From assembly GCA_963678705.1 (NCBI GenBank), contig OY783208.1, positions 19,928,207 through 19,992,206 on the forward strand: 64,000 nt of DNA, read 5' to 3'. Of this stretch, positions 25,011 through 37,554 are shown piece after piece; position 1 is the first letter of the stretch, and the number at the start of each line of letters is the position of its first letter. A model generated the notes under the pieces. The model saw only the letters and a program-made list of their open reading frames with translations. It was not told the origin of the DNA and searched no databases. Source of the stretch: Panorpa germanica. Its lineage: Eukaryota > Arthropoda > Insecta > Mecoptera > Panorpidae. Position numbers and translations under genes: made by a program.

Positions 25011-25336
25011 TATTCAATGATTGATGTCAACTTTATTTTGTTGTAATACAATCTATTTTCAAAGTATTTTTTAATTTATGTGTAAACCTCTCAATAAAAT
25101 TGAGCTTCACAAGCCTATTAACACAGTACTTTTTTAATCATTAAGCCAAGAATCATTTCTTAGAATTATATTCAATATTTGCCGTCATTTGCGTTTAATG
25201 TATTTTTACTAAAATTTTTTGTGTTTTCATTATAAATAATTTTTTAAACATGAGGAAAGCTGGGCAGTTACAGTTCGTAACGTTTGTGCAAATTATGATT
25301 TAAATTAATCGACTGTGAAGATATTAATTAAGAAAT

Positions 25337-25663
25337 GGGCTTGCGTCCTCATTTTTTAGTGGTCGATTTTTCAATTGTTGATTACATATTGACGGAGATA
25401 TAGCAGTTAAAAATTTGAATTGTAATTTTAGCGCTAGAAATGGTCGGCCATATTTGAATGACGTGAAATGCATTTTAACGTCAGTTATTTATTGAGTAGG
25501 TCAGTGCTGTGGTAATGTTCTGTAGCTGTTGGTAGTCAAATAATCATATCAAGTCAAAGAATAATAAGTTTTTATTTTATTTAACCCTGTTACGGCAGAC
25601 ATAATATTGACATTTGATTGTTCCTTGAAATAGCTGTAAATAATATTTGATATTTTATGTTAT
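25337..25663 (+). repeat. GGGCTTG MITE, partial copy upstream of Z2
   Basis: Starts GGGCTTGCGTCCTC and covers about half of the element. The same half-copy, with the same variant GGGCTTGCGTCC, occurs upstream of Z5 at 41218, showing the two blocks share descent after the insertion. Confidence 0.85.
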
Positions 25664-25857
25664 GAAACCATGTTGCTCAGAAGAAATAAGCAATATTAGC
25701 AAATGAGAGACAGAGATAAAAAGTAGAAACTGCAGATGAAGACAAAGAAGCAGTTAAGTTGTGGGATCTAAATAAAAACGAAAAATAATATTATTAAAAT
25801 ATTTCTATACTTGAGCATTACAATAGATTTAGTTTATTCGAAGTTATTCAGTTAATA

Positions 25858-25940
25858 ATATATATATATATAAGAAAGAAGAGAAAGATATATATATATA
25901 TATATATATAAGAAAGAAGAGAAAAAATGAATGGCTTACC

Positions 25941-26000
<60 letters not shown>

Positions 26001-26024
26001 GGTAAGCCATTCATTTTTTCTCTT
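25858..26024. repeat. AT microsatellite ending in a 108-bp perfect palindrome
   Basis: 25917-26024 is an inverted repeat: arms AAGAGAAAAAATGAATGG and CTTACCCG pair with CGGGTAAG and CCATTCATTTTTTCTCTT around an (AT)n core. Two AGAAAGAAGAGAAA-plus-(AT)n units precede it. It could extrude a cruciform or be a tiny inverted-repeat element. Confidence 0.9.
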
Positions 26025-26079
26025 TTGAAATAACTATAAAAAAGAAAATATGGATTGTTACAGGTTTAATTCTTAGAGC

Positions 26080-29000
26080 ATATATACGAGTATTTATGAG
26101 ACCTGAAAGTCTGTCCAATTAGCACTTTAATTCTTCATTTGATATTCAACAATTTACATTAAACATTTCATCTCGATAATTGACATTTTACATTTAATTA
26201 TCTTTAGCAACTTTATGTCTCGTGTACTGGGGGCGACTGACCCAGACTCCTCTTTTTCTAGATTTATGTTGTTCTAAAATGTCTTTGTTCAACTCTATGA
26301 TCTCATTTGAACTCTAATCTGTTTTATTTATTGTTTGGATGTCTATATGTTCGAATCCTAACCAGTGGTTGCCCGTCTTGCTGCCGAATTTGTCACTGTA
26401 TTCTGCGTAATTTCTGTAGAAGTTGACATCTTTGTTAAACCTCTGTTGTATTATCTGAAATGCGAGAATAAATTATTTCAGTAACTTGGTTCAAAATCCT
26501 GATGCTAAAGATACTGTGTATTCATTTAAACTTTGAAAAGGAATCAAGGTTCTTTTATAATCCGATAAAAGATCCTTTTTTTTGTTTGGATTAGTGTCTT
26601 TTTTTATATATAAAAACTCAAAAAGAATCGGACAATCGATTATTAACAATCGACTTCAAATTTTTTCTGAATCGATCTTTTTAAGGAAGATCGTCACTCA
26701 AAGCTGGGCGAAGTATTAATTTTCAATATTTGGTTGGACAAAAAGTGACAATTTCTTCTAAGTTGGAGCCAGTAATTATTAAAATATTTAACTTAAATTT
26801 TTTAAATATTTTTCTGATAAGTATTATGACTTGGCCTATGACTCAATTTCGGCTTAAGGTCGACTTCTGGGACACCCTGTATAACAGTTGAAATTACTGT
26901 TCATTTCGGTAATATTCATTATTGTGTATAACAGTTATTTTACTTGTATGTATTTGTTCTATGTTATATTTATGTTGCACTAGTAGCATTTTTCTTTCAA
27001 TCCTGCAGTTGGACCAGCTGTTTGGTATTTTGTTCAATGAATTAGGTCCCTTTCTAGATTTCTTTTCTTGTTTAATTTGTTTAGATGAATTTTCCATATT
27101 CCTTATTTATATTTATTTTTGGTAATTGCCTGATTCTAGCGGATGTTGGAATATATTACTTTTACCGGTTGTGCATTCAATTGTATACTCGTAATCCATT
27201 TGTTTGAATTTGTACCTCGCTAGTTTAGATGTCGGTTGTTTTATAGTATTAAGCCACTAAACGTCGGTGGTAATTTATTATTTTAAAACGTTTTCCGTAA
27301 GAATGTTTGATTAATCAAACGATAGAAAGTAACTCTTTGTCTATCGTAGAACATTTCTCTACTAACAGATTTAGTTTGCTGTTAGCGCATGTTATTGGGC
27401 GAATATTTTTTGATAATACAGCGCCTAAAGTATAGATTGAATTATCTCTGATCAAAGTGAATTCTTCACTGTAGATAGATCTTTTGAGTACATGTGTATT
27501 CATTCCAGTTTCTTTAGATTTTAGGTTTCTTATAGATATGTTCGAGTCCAAGCCAATGACTGCCCGTCTTGCTGCCGAATACCTCGCTGTAACTATTGTA
27601 GTTTCTGTAGAAGTTTACATCCCCATTAAATCTCTGTTGTATTATCTGAAATGAGAGCATAAATTATTTCAGTAACTTGGCTCAATTCCTTTAGTTTACT
27701 GATGCTTAAAATACTGTGTATTCATTTAAACCTTGAAAGGAATCACGGTTCTTTTATATTATCAGGTCAGAGTAAAGTAGTTTACTTTAAAAGAGCGGTT
27801 TTATCTTACTCTCTTGCATAAGGTTCTTTCTGGTGAACTGTATCACCTTGGGTCTGAATGACCGAGCTTATGAAGGATGCTTTACTATACAGTCAGGACT
27901 TACTAATTTATCTAATAATATCATATAGATATGTATTAGGTTCACTTACTTTTTCGCTCTGCAGGCTCTGCTTATCTGCAACGAACTATCACTTAATCTC
28001 AACGCGACGAGACTGATAATTCTAGAGACGTTATAATTAAAACAATGTAGACATTAACACTTCAATTCTTCATTTGATATTCAACAATTTACATTAAACA
28101 TTTCATCTCGATAATTGACATTTTACATTTAATTATCTTTAGCAACTTTATGTCTCGTGTACTGGGGGCGACCCAGACTCCTCTTTTTCTAGTTTTATGT
28201 AGTTCTAAAATGTCTTTGTTCAACTCTATGATCTCATTTGAACTCTAATCTGTTTTATTTATTCGTTTGAATGTGCATATTTTCGAATCCTAACCAGTGG
28301 TTGCCCGTCTTGCTGCCGAATCCGTCACTGTATTCTGCGTAATTTCTGTAGAAGTTGACATCTTTGGTAAACCTCTGTTGTATTATCTGAAATAAGAAAA
28401 TAAATTATTTCAGTAACTTGGCTCACTCCTTTTGTTTTATGATACTTAAGATACTGTGTATTCATTTAAACCTTGAAAAGGAATGGCGGTTTTTTTATAT
28501 TATCAAGTAGTAGTTTACTTTAAAGGAGCGGTTATATCTTACACACTTGCGTAAGGTTCTTTCTGGTGATCTGTATCACCTTGAGTCTGGAAGACCGAGC
28601 TTATTATGGATGCTTTACTATTCACTCATTTAAACTTTGAAAAGGAATCACAGTTCTTTTTTATTATCAAGTCAGACTAAAGTTCGATAGTCTGTTATTA
28701 TTTTAAAATGTTTCCCTGACAGAAAATGGCGGAAATATTTCGTTGACCAAATGATGGAAAGTAATTCTTTTTCTATCTTAGAATAATTCGATTCTGCTTT
28801 AGTAATCTCCTAGCGTGTGTGATAATACAGCGCCTAAAGCATAGTTTGAATCATCTGTGATTAAAGTGAATTCTTCACTGAAGATAGATTTTTTGAGTCT
28901 TTATTCATTCAAGTTTCTTTTAGATTTCTTCGAATCCTAACTAGTGGCTGCCCGTCTTGCTGCCGAATCCGTCACTGTATTCTGCGTAATTTCTGTAGAA

Positions 29001-29480
29001 GTTGACATCCTTGTTAAACCTCTGTTGTATTATCTAAAATAAGAGAATAAATTATTTCAGTAACTTGGCTCAAAACCTTTTCGTTTTATGATGCTAAAGA
29101 TACTGTATATTCATTTAAACTTTGAAAAGAAATCACGGTTCTTTTATATTATCAAATCAGACTAAAGTTCGATAGTCTATTATTCTTTGAAAATGTTTTC
29201 GTAGTAGAATAATTCGATTCTGCTTTAGTAATCTTCTAGCCTGTGTGATAATACAGCGCCTAAAGCATAGTTTGAATCATCTGTTGTCAAAGGAAGTTAG
29301 ATCCTTTTAGTACAGGTGAATCCGTTAAAATTTCTTTTAGTTTTTAAATGGTTCTATATATTCGGGTACATCTTCAATTTTCTTTCGTTTCTTTAGAAAG
29401 TTTATCATCCGCAAGTTTCGCATTGTCTTTTAAGAATATACTGTGAGTCCAACGAATGATTTCATTCCTTTTATAGTTTT
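26080..29480 (-). mobile_element. Decayed Gypsy-type element region with repeated segments
   Basis: Fragments of RNase H-type pol (near 27315-27551 and about 27110-27260, minus strand) are recognisable. A roughly 200-bp block starting TCGAATCCTAACCAGTGG occurs four times (about 26355, 27545, 28285, 28930), and a longer block around GTCTCGTGTACTGGGGGCGAC twice (26215, 28140). Pol-derived pieces recur beside these blocks, suggesting nested or tandemly duplicated copies. It is old and broken many times. A GGACACCCTGTATA motif near 26869 may be a separate small insertion. Confidence 0.65.
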
Positions 29481-29511
29481 TGGTAAAGAAGGAAAGTCCT
29501 TTACTTATTTA

Positions 29512-30230
29512 TTCATTAATTGTGTGAGCCTTTCGGCTTTACAATATACCGTATTCTATTTCTAAATAAATTTCATTTCTTTCTTAACAATTCAACCTTA
29601 AAACTAAACTTTGTTAATTTATTAAAACTAAAATATTCTAGACTTCTAGTACTTTCTCTTTCTTCATGTTCTCCATGCAAACCAGATAACGAGATTATTT
29701 ATTGTCCTGTTTTTTGTTCCTTTTTTCTATTTCCGCCATCCACCTCTTTCCTTCACTGCTTTCATTCCCAATTATTTAATATGCCCAATATTCTTTTCGC
29801 TCACTACTTTTTCCTGACAATCAAACTTAATGTGCTCCAGTGTTTCAATCTCCGTTCCGCACACTCTACACATTTTTTCCTCCCTATTTGCCCAGTATCT
29901 GTTTCCTTTCTCCTCATTTTCCAATGTAAACCTTGCAATCCTTCTCATGTTTTTATTATTTTTTCTATTAAGTACTGTGGTATCTCTCTCTCCCAAATCC
30001 TATTATATCTTGAGTTGTAATTGCTCTTCGCGATTTTTTCCTGTTGCTGTATCTCTTGTCGCTTCTCCTTAGCTTCTCTTCCACACTTGCGCCTCCTTCT
30101 CTTCTTCTCTCTGCCTCCTCGATCGCTATTCCATTCCTTTCAAAATACTCCTTTCCTCCTTAAAGAAAGAAAGTGCTTTATATTCTTGAGTTTGTTGAGG
30201 TGTTATTATGTGTTTTAAGATCTCCGTCTC
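29512..30230 (-). mobile_element. LINE fragment, 3' part of ORF2 plus 3' UTR
   Basis: The minus strand encodes a readable stretch with RRIARFTLENEEKGNRYW and the C-terminal CCHC knuckle MCRVCGTEIETLEHIKFDC. It then runs to the 3' end (GTAAAGCCGAAAGGCTCACA) and an AATAAATAA-like tail near 29512. Upstream frames are broken. It shares its 3' end with the fragment at 13595-14155. Confidence 0.75.
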
Positions 30231-30521
30231 TTTGTTTAGAAATACAAAATATTATCATTTTATAATTATTTTCATTTTATATGTGAAGTTCAAAATATTT
30301 CGATGTCGTTAATGCAGGTGAGACATATTTGATTTGTAAGACATCCTAATACAAAGTTTATTAGTCTGTGGAATTCATTTTTGAGTCCAAGGTATTATTT
30401 AAGAAATCATATTAATGAATAAGCTAGTATCACCAATATCTGGCACATCTACTGCGGTTGCAAAATTTATTATTAGAATAGATTTACCTTGTTCGAAGTT
30501 ACAATTATTACTATACTTTCA

Positions 30522-31302
30522 TCTTAATATATAAAATTCTCGTGTCGCGGTGTTTGTTCCCAAACTCCTCCGAAACGGCTGAATCGATTTTGATAAAATT
30601 TTGTGTGTTTATCAGGTAGCTCTGAGAATCGGCCAACATCTATTTTTCATACCCCTAAATGTTAAGGGTGGTCCACCTCAAAATTTTTTTTTAAATTTTT
30701 TGGACAAAATTATTTGTTCTTATTCTTTCATGATTTAGCATTGAAAAATACATTTAATTCTAAATATAATAATTCTATCAACCAATATATATAGTTCCAA
30801 CCAATATATAAGTATAGTTCTATCAACCAATCAGTTATCCGCTCCAGGTGTCTCCCGTTGTCACTTTTCAACCAGCAAACATCATGGAGTAGGGGTGAGA
30901 ACAAAGCCGGCTTCCTTTCTCTCACTCACTATACAGTTTTCGTCCATATTTCGTATATATCATACTTTTACATTGAGAGATTAATCTTTGTTTATTTTTT
31001 AATTGCAATAATTAGTAGTAGAAGTATGAATTATTTTCGATGTATAGATAGCTATCAATAATTGTAATTTAATATATATTTGTTACTTTAATGAAGAATA
31101 ATTTATTAACTTAATTAAAGTATACTTAAATTGTCTTACTTTAATCGTACAACGCTTCATTCCTCTTTGAATTATAATAACATCCCCACACACTTATAGT
31201 GTTAGCTATTTTTAAAAATATTTCTTAAAAAAAAATATTTCCTAAAAAAATATTTCCAAGAAATAACGTATATGGCAAAACAACGTTTGCCGGGTCAGCT
31301 AG
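30522..31302 (+). mobile_element. Non-autonomous Helitron, 781 bp
   Basis: Starts TC (TCTTAATATATAAAATTCTCG), preceded by A. Ends with a hairpin (GGCAAA ... TTTGCC), then GGGTCAGCTAG followed by T. These are the Helitron hallmarks: 5' TC, 3' hairpin plus CTAG, insertion between A and T, no target duplication. The 5' block with CTCCGAAACGGCTGAATCGATTT is a widespread insect Helitron end. No Rep/helicase is present. Confidence 0.85.
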
Positions 31303-31648
31303 TAATTATATATTATTAAATGATTTTTGTTATTTTAAAATTGATTTTATTCTTTTGTTGGAATAATAATGTTTTAAAATTTACAATTTAGTTAATCTGT
31401 AAGTACCCGCTTGGTAAATTAATTGTTTGAATGACATGAATCTTAATCTGAGCTTATTTATCGATTATTGTAGAACTGACTTGATATATTTGTATTATGT
31501 ATTTTTATACTATTATTTTATTTTGTGATGGATAAGTTTTTATTGTAAATCTGAATTGTTGTTCTAAATAAATTATTTATAACTTCCAGACTTCATTTTC
31601 ATTTACCTTATTCTAATTGAATTTCTTATTCCAGATTATTTATGAAAT

Positions 31649-32257
31649 GGGCTTAAAAGTGTACTATATATTGATAAAGTGGGCTACTAGAACCTGAAAT
31701 GTCCAATTATTTTTTAATAACTCCTTATATGTTAAGAGATATTAACAATTAAAAAAGTCATTTTGTCTCTTTAATTATTAAAGGGATTCAACGTTGTACA
31801 CATTCCAAATGCATGTGACATCCCAATCCTTGTGTAAGGTTACCAACCTTACAGCTCATAAATCTCTGCTATATGTATTCATATATCAAAATATCAAATA
31901 TTATTTACAGCTATTTCAAGGAACAATAAAATTTCAATATTATGTCTGCCTTAGCAGGGTTAAATAAAATAAAAACTTATTATTCTTTGATTTGACTTGA
32001 TTATATGACTACCAACAGCTACGAAACATTACCACAGCACTGACCTACTCAACAAATAACTGACGTTAAAATGCATTTCACGTCATACAAATATGACCGA
32101 CCATTTCTAGCGCTAAAACTACAATTCAAACTTTTAATTACTATATCTGCGTCAATATTTAGATATTTAATAAAATAGACACACCAATACACATTTATTA
32201 ACATCAATTTCAATCAACAATTCAAAAATCGACAACTAAAAAATGAGGACAAAGCCC
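31649..32257 (-). repeat. GGGCTTG MITE, nearly full copy
   Basis: Begins GGGCTTAAAAGTGTACTATATATTG (one end shortened) and ends AATGAGGACAAAGCCC. It contains all internal family blocks in inverted order relative to the copy at 45004. Confidence 0.9.
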
Positions 32258-33043
32258 ATTTATGGATATCTAATAACATAATAGCGTTAATATACGTGTA
32301 TTAATCAATATTTTAATATAGAATGCAATTTTTGTTTTGTTATTAGCTTAAGTCAAATGTGTATGACAATGCCCAATAAACTTCAGCGCAGTCTTTTCCA
32401 GACTTCTTCTTCATAAAGTTATTAGAAACCTTCATCTGAGATTCTAAGAATGTTATCAACGCATTAATATAAATATTTATTTCTTTAAGAAATAATTCTT
32501 ACCAATAAACAATTTTACAACAACTGTTTTTGTGTACAATTGTTTATTTTTAAAATTGCCGTACAAACATCAAAAACTATTAAAACTAATAAAGATTTTC
32601 ATTGTGTGAAGATTTTAGGGGGCCCTAAAAATATAGTAATAAATTCACGATAATAGAAAATAGTTGCAGATGATCTCAGAAGACGGTGGAATTGGATGAC
32701 TTCGAAGAAATAAAACCATGATGTCTTCTTTTATTTAGAATACATGTTTATTAGTTCACAAATGAAAAACAATTAGTTACATACAAATTAATTGAATATA
32801 GTTAAATGTTGAATTAATATAAGGTTTGATTTGAATGTGTTTTTCAATTAATTTAGTTTTAATTAATAAACCAGTTGGGGTATGATGTTCTTCAAGGGGT
32901 AGTTAAATTAAGAGCGAGCATGTTGCCTAAGCCGCCTGTTAATTGTGTAAAAGAAGTCAGAGAAAACTAAATAAGACAACGAAAAGACATTGCAAACAAT
33001 AAACACAAGTTGAGTTAGAAAATGTAAGAACGACCTTCTCAAC

Positions 33044-34307
33044 CTAATGCAAATTACGTTTTTGATGATTCTTTAAAGAACCTGCAGTTGAGAAACATTT
33101 ATTACATAAACCACAAGAAAAAGGTTTTACAACTAAATGTGTGTTTTTGTGTTGTTTTAAATGAGTTGATCGACTGAATGTTTTACTACATTCGTCACAA
33201 GAAAATGGTTTTAGACTTAAATGTGTGTTTTTATGTCGTTTTAAACAAATTAATTGACTGAACGTTTTACCACATTCGTCGCAAGAAAATGGTTTTACAC
33301 CTAAATGTGTGTTTTTATGTCGTTTTAAACAAATTAATTGACTGAACGTTTTACTACATTCGTCGCAAGAAAAATGGTTTTACACCTAAATGTGTGTTTT
33401 TATGGTGTTTTAAGTGAATTGATTGACTGAACGTTTTACTACATTCGTCGCAAGAAAATGGTTTTAGACTTAAATGTGTGTTTTTATGTTGTTTTAATTG
33501 ATTTGATTGACTGAACGTTTTATTACATTCATCGCAAGAAAATGGTTTTAGACCTAAATGTGTGTTTTTATGGTGTTTTAAGTGAATTGAATGACTGAAC
33601 GTTTTACCACATTCGTCGCAAGAAAATGGTTTTAGACCTAAATGAGTGTTTTTATGTTGTTTTAATTGATTTGATAGACTGAACGTTTTACTACATTCGT
33701 CACAAGAAAATGGTTTTACATCTAGATGTGTGTTTTTATGTCGTTTTAAACAAATTAATTGACTGAACGTTTTACCACATCCGTCGCAAGAAAATGGTTT
33801 TAGACCTAAATGTGTGTTTTTATGTTGTTTTAAATGAAATAATTGATTGAACGCTTTACCACATTCGTCGCAAGAAAATGGTTTAAACGTTGAATGTGTA
33901 CTTTTATGTCGTTTTAAATTTGACGAATTAGCAAATATTTTACTACATGTATTACAAGAATGTAGTTTCTTTGCTGAATGCACACGCAAATGTTTTATGA
34001 TTTCTGCCTTAGAGTCAAAGAATTTGTTACATACATCACAGATATAAGGCTTCAGGTTCGTATTCATTTCACTTTGAAGTTGTTGCTCTGGCACTTCAAG
34101 CTTAATGAAGTAATCATCTCGGGGTAAATGTGTAGCTTCATCTGAGTTATATTCTGGTTCTTCCTTAATTTCCGTTTTTATTTCTTTAACGACTCGTACT
34201 TCTTCTATTTCTATTTTGATATCTTCGTTTACATTTTCTGTTTTCATTGGTTCAGGTAATCCCACATCAACTTCTAGCTTTATTTGTTCTAATTTATCAT
34301 CCATCAT
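33044..34307 (-). CDS. C2H2 zinc-finger protein Z3, with one frameshift between fingers 8 and 9
   Basis: ATG at 34305-34307 (MMDDKLEQIKLEVD) after a T/A-rich AG acceptor; 5' exon homologue ends at 34745 before GTAAGGAC. The acidic module lacks the ALCDE segment present in Z2. Fingers 1-8 are in frame. A run of five A instead of four in the FSC codons near 33368 shifts the frame and ends translation at 33354, but four further fingers with intact cysteines and histidines follow to the family stop at 33044. Contacts of fingers 3-8: QFHQ, QICR, LNQQ, HIHH, QNQQ, QIHH; fingers 4, 9 and 10 share QICR. Either an assembly error or a recent mutation that shortens the protein to 317 residues. Confidence 0.85.
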
Positions 34308-35011
34308 TATATATAGAACAATTTGAAGTTTACTAAAAAAACAAAAAATTGAATTTAAATATAAATAAGAAATCTATGTTAAAAGATATAAACTTGAAAT
34401 GTTTCAACAAATGTAGCAAAACTTTGTAACATTATAAAAATAAATGAGGTTAGAAAAATGATTGTAAAAACTTTTCTGTAATAAATTAAAGATTTGTTAA
34501 ACATTAGGTGAATAAATAAAGTTTTTATTAAAAACAAGGATCAACATATAAAAACAATGAACCATTTTAATTGATAGTATCTTTCTCTATAAAATAAAAA
34601 GTAATTATTTAAAAAATTAAAATTAATTTAAATATAATAGGGTATTATATATTTATATATTAACTTACCAACTGATACACTTTTATCAAAAATTTACAGT
34701 CGTTTATTTTCGTAAAATATTAATTGAATTGAATTTGTCCTTACCTTTTCTGTAAGCTCTCAAAGTAAAGGTGTTTCGGTTTCTGGTTTTATGCGGTTAT
34801 GAAATGTGGAGGGAGTAAGTAATCATTTAGGATGTTGAAATAGTTTTAGCGGGATTTATGAACTTGAATATTAATACGCCGTCTGAGTTAAACTTTATTT
34901 TGTTGTACGATAATAAAAAATATTGGCACATAATCTCAGAAGACAGTGAACTTGGGTGTCCTCGAAGAATTAAAACCATGATATTTTATTTTATTTTATT
35001 TAGAATACACG

Positions 35012-35017
35012 TTTATT
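35012..35017 (-). terminator. Probable poly(A) signal of Z4
   Basis: AATAAA on the minus strand within the shared AACTAATAAACGTGTATTCT-like block, about 500 bp after the Z4 stop. The whole 3' untranslated region is conserved with Z8. Confidence 0.6.
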
Positions 35018-35515
35018 TGTCCACAAATGAAAAATAATTAGTTACATACAAAATAATTGAATTTACTTAAATTTTGAATTAATATAAGGTTAGGTTTAGT
35101 TTTAATAGATGACCTAGTTGGGGTATGTTATTCAAGCGGTAGTTAAATTGAGAGCGAGTATGTTGACTGAGCTGCCTATGAATTGTGTAAAGGAAGTCAG
35201 AGGAAACTAAAAGGATAAGACAACGACAAGACAATACAACAACTACAAAAAGTGTAAGACACACTGCTGACGTATTTCTGTTTTGTCCACGGTTCAGATG
35301 TTTTATTAACGAACACTGCGATAAACATATGTGTATATAATAATATAGGTAAATTATTATTTTACAGCTAAGTATGAAATAACTAAGATGAAAAGGATGT
35401 CCCAAACATCGGCTCAGGGTCCTTTGTCTTCTGACCAATATTTATTTAATAAGCTTCGTGCAGTAAAACTAATACAAATAGAAACACAAGTTAAGTTAGG
35501 AAATGTAAAAACGAC

Positions 35516-36637
35516 TTACTCAACCGAATGTAAATGGAGTTTGTGATGTCTCTTTAAAGAACCTGAAGTTGAGAAACATTTAGTACATAAACCACAAGAA
35601 AATAGGAATAAAGTTAAATGTGTGTTTTTATGTTGTTTTAATTGAAGTGGTTGACTGAACGTTTTGTTACATTCAACGCAAGAAAAAGGTTTTACAACTA
35701 AATGTGTGTTTTTGTGTAGTTTTAAATGATGTGACTGATTGAACGTTTTACCACATTCATCGCAAGAAAAAGGTTTTACAACTAAATGTGTGTTTTTATG
35801 TATTTTTAATTGAACTGATTGACCGAACGTTTTACTACATTCAACGCAAGAAAAAGGTTTTACAACTAAATGTGTGTTTTTGTGTAGTTTTAAATGATGT
35901 GACTGATTGAACGTTTTACCACATTCATCGCAAGAAAATGGTTTTACAACTAAATGTGTGTTTTTATGTATTTTTAATTGAACTGATTGACCGAACGTTT
36001 TACCACATTCGTCGCAAGAAAATGGTTTTAAAATTAAATGTGTGTTTTTATGTTGTTTTAAATGATGTGATTGATTGAACGTTTTACTACATTCATCGCA
36101 AGAAAATGGTTTTATACCTAGATGTGTGTTTTTATGATGTTTTAATTGAATTGGTTGACTAAACGTTTTACTACATTCATCGCAAGAAAATGGCTTTACA
36201 GCTAAATGTGTACTTTTATGTCGTGTTAAACTTGACAAATTAGCAAATATTTTACTACATGTATTACAAGAATGTAGTTTCTTTCCTGAATGTAGACGCA
36301 AATCATTTATGATTTCTGCCTTAGTGTCAAACACTTTGTTACATAGTTCACACATATAAAGTTTTAGGTTCATATTCATTTCACTTTGAAGTTGTTGCTC
36401 TGGAACTTCAATCTTAAAGAAATAGTCATCTCGAGGTAAATGTGTAGGTTCATCTGAACTATATTCTGGTTCTTCTTCAATTTCTATTTTTATTTCATCA
36501 CATAGCGCTGTTTCTTTGACGACTTGCCCTTCTTTTAATTCTATTTCGATATCTTTGTTTAAATTGTCTGTTTCTTTTGGTTTAGTTAATCCCACATCAA
36601 CTTCCAGCTTTAGTTGTTCTAATTTGCTATCCTCCAT
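35516..36637 (-). CDS. C2H2 zinc-finger protein Z4 (373 residues, ten fingers)
   Basis: ATG at 36635-36637 (MEDSKLEQLKLEVD) following the family acceptor; 5' exon homologue ends at 37052. Residues 1-92 are the acidic module with LKLE, IEIE, IKIE and FKIE, partly changed from the consensus. Finger 1 has Asp in place of its first zinc-binding His (IINDLRLH) and is probably weak. Contacts of fingers 3-9: QIQH, QHHQ, QVQI, QHHL, QVQI, QHHL, QLQQ. The pair QVQI/QHHL occurs twice in a row, a recent 168-bp two-finger duplication. It ends LHLHSVE, three residues beyond the usual KRNLH end. Lies head to tail with Z3 downstream. Intact; probable nuclear DNA binder. Confidence 0.9.
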   Translation of the reverse strand: MEDSKLEQLKLEVDVGLTKPKETDNLNKDIEIELKEGQVVKETALCDEIKIEIEEEPEYSSDEPTHLPRDDYFFKIEVPEQQLQSEMNMNLKLYMCELCNKVFDTKAEIINDLRLHSGKKLHSCNTCSKIFANLSSLTRHKSTHLAVKPFSCDECSKTFSQPIQLKHHKNTHLGIKPFSCDECSKTFNQSHHLKQHKNTHLILKPFSCDECGKTFGQSVQLKIHKNTHLVVKPFSCDECGKTFNQSHHLKLHKNTHLVVKPFSCVECSKTFGQSVQLKIHKNTHLVVKPFSCDECGKTFNQSHHLKLHKNTHLVVKPFSCVECNKTFSQPLQLKQHKNTHLTLFLFSCGLCTKCFSTSGSLKRHHKLHLHSVE

Positions 36638-37554
36638 TATATGTAGAACAATTTTGGAGTTCACTAAAAACAAAAAATTAATTTACACAAAAAATAAGAA
36701 ATCTGAAATGTTAAAGAAATTATATAAAACTTAGTGACATAATAAAAATATATAAGGATAGGTAAATTTATTGTAAAAACTTTTCTGTAACAAATTATTG
36801 CTTTGTAAAACATTAAGTTAATAAGTAAAGTTCGTATTAAAAGTAAGATTCAAGTTATATGGACCATATCAACTTTTAGTTTCTTACTCACTAAAATATA
36901 AAGTAATTATTTAAAAAAATAAAAATTCTTCTATATATAATAGGGTATTATACATTTAGATATTAAATTACACTTTTATCAACATCTTGCAGCCGTTTAT
37001 TTTCGTAAAATATTAATTGAATTAGTTGCAGATACAATTATTTATCCTTACCTTTCAATGAGCTGTCAAAATAAAGATATTACGGTTTACGGTATTATGT
37101 ACTTACAAAAACAAATAAATATTTTAAGCACAAAGAAATCTCGAATGAAATAAACACCATGCAGGTTAAGTCTGAAATTTGCTGATGTAAAATGACTGTA
37201 AAAGTAAATAGAAACTTTATTAATTGTTGTTTGATTCGAAAAGACGCTATTGAATACAACAACGTTAAAAACCATTAAAAAACATAAACTTATGTCAAAG
37301 ATAATATCTGACATCTCTATCTGTCATACATACCATAAACTATAAATGCCAAAGATAATATAATAAATGCTAAACTGTAAATGAATAAAGCTAAGTCAAA
37401 ATTGTAAGCACCATTATTCGTCTGCCCCCGTTTCTCAAAAACTTTTTTGGTTTTACTTGGTCGGCCGTGCTATTATGAATCCTGGAGGAGTATTCATTTG
37501 TGGATGTTTAAATAGAATTAGCGGGATTTATGAACTTGAATATTAACACACTAA

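Noticed and set aside
25858-26000. AT tracts as a replication origin or matrix attachment site
   Set aside because: Only AT-richness supports this; a microsatellite within a palindrome is the simpler description.
35079-35438. Minus-strand frame of 119 codons after Z4, and its match at 58289-58685 after Z8
   Set aside because: Both are the conserved 3' untranslated region of the zinc-finger family with poly(A) signals at its end. Frames differ between copies and the content is not protein-like.
33044-36637. Evenly spaced 84-bp repeats resembling a CRISPR-like array
   Set aside because: The period is 28 codons and the repeats encode C2H2 fingers; this is a eukaryotic coding repeat.
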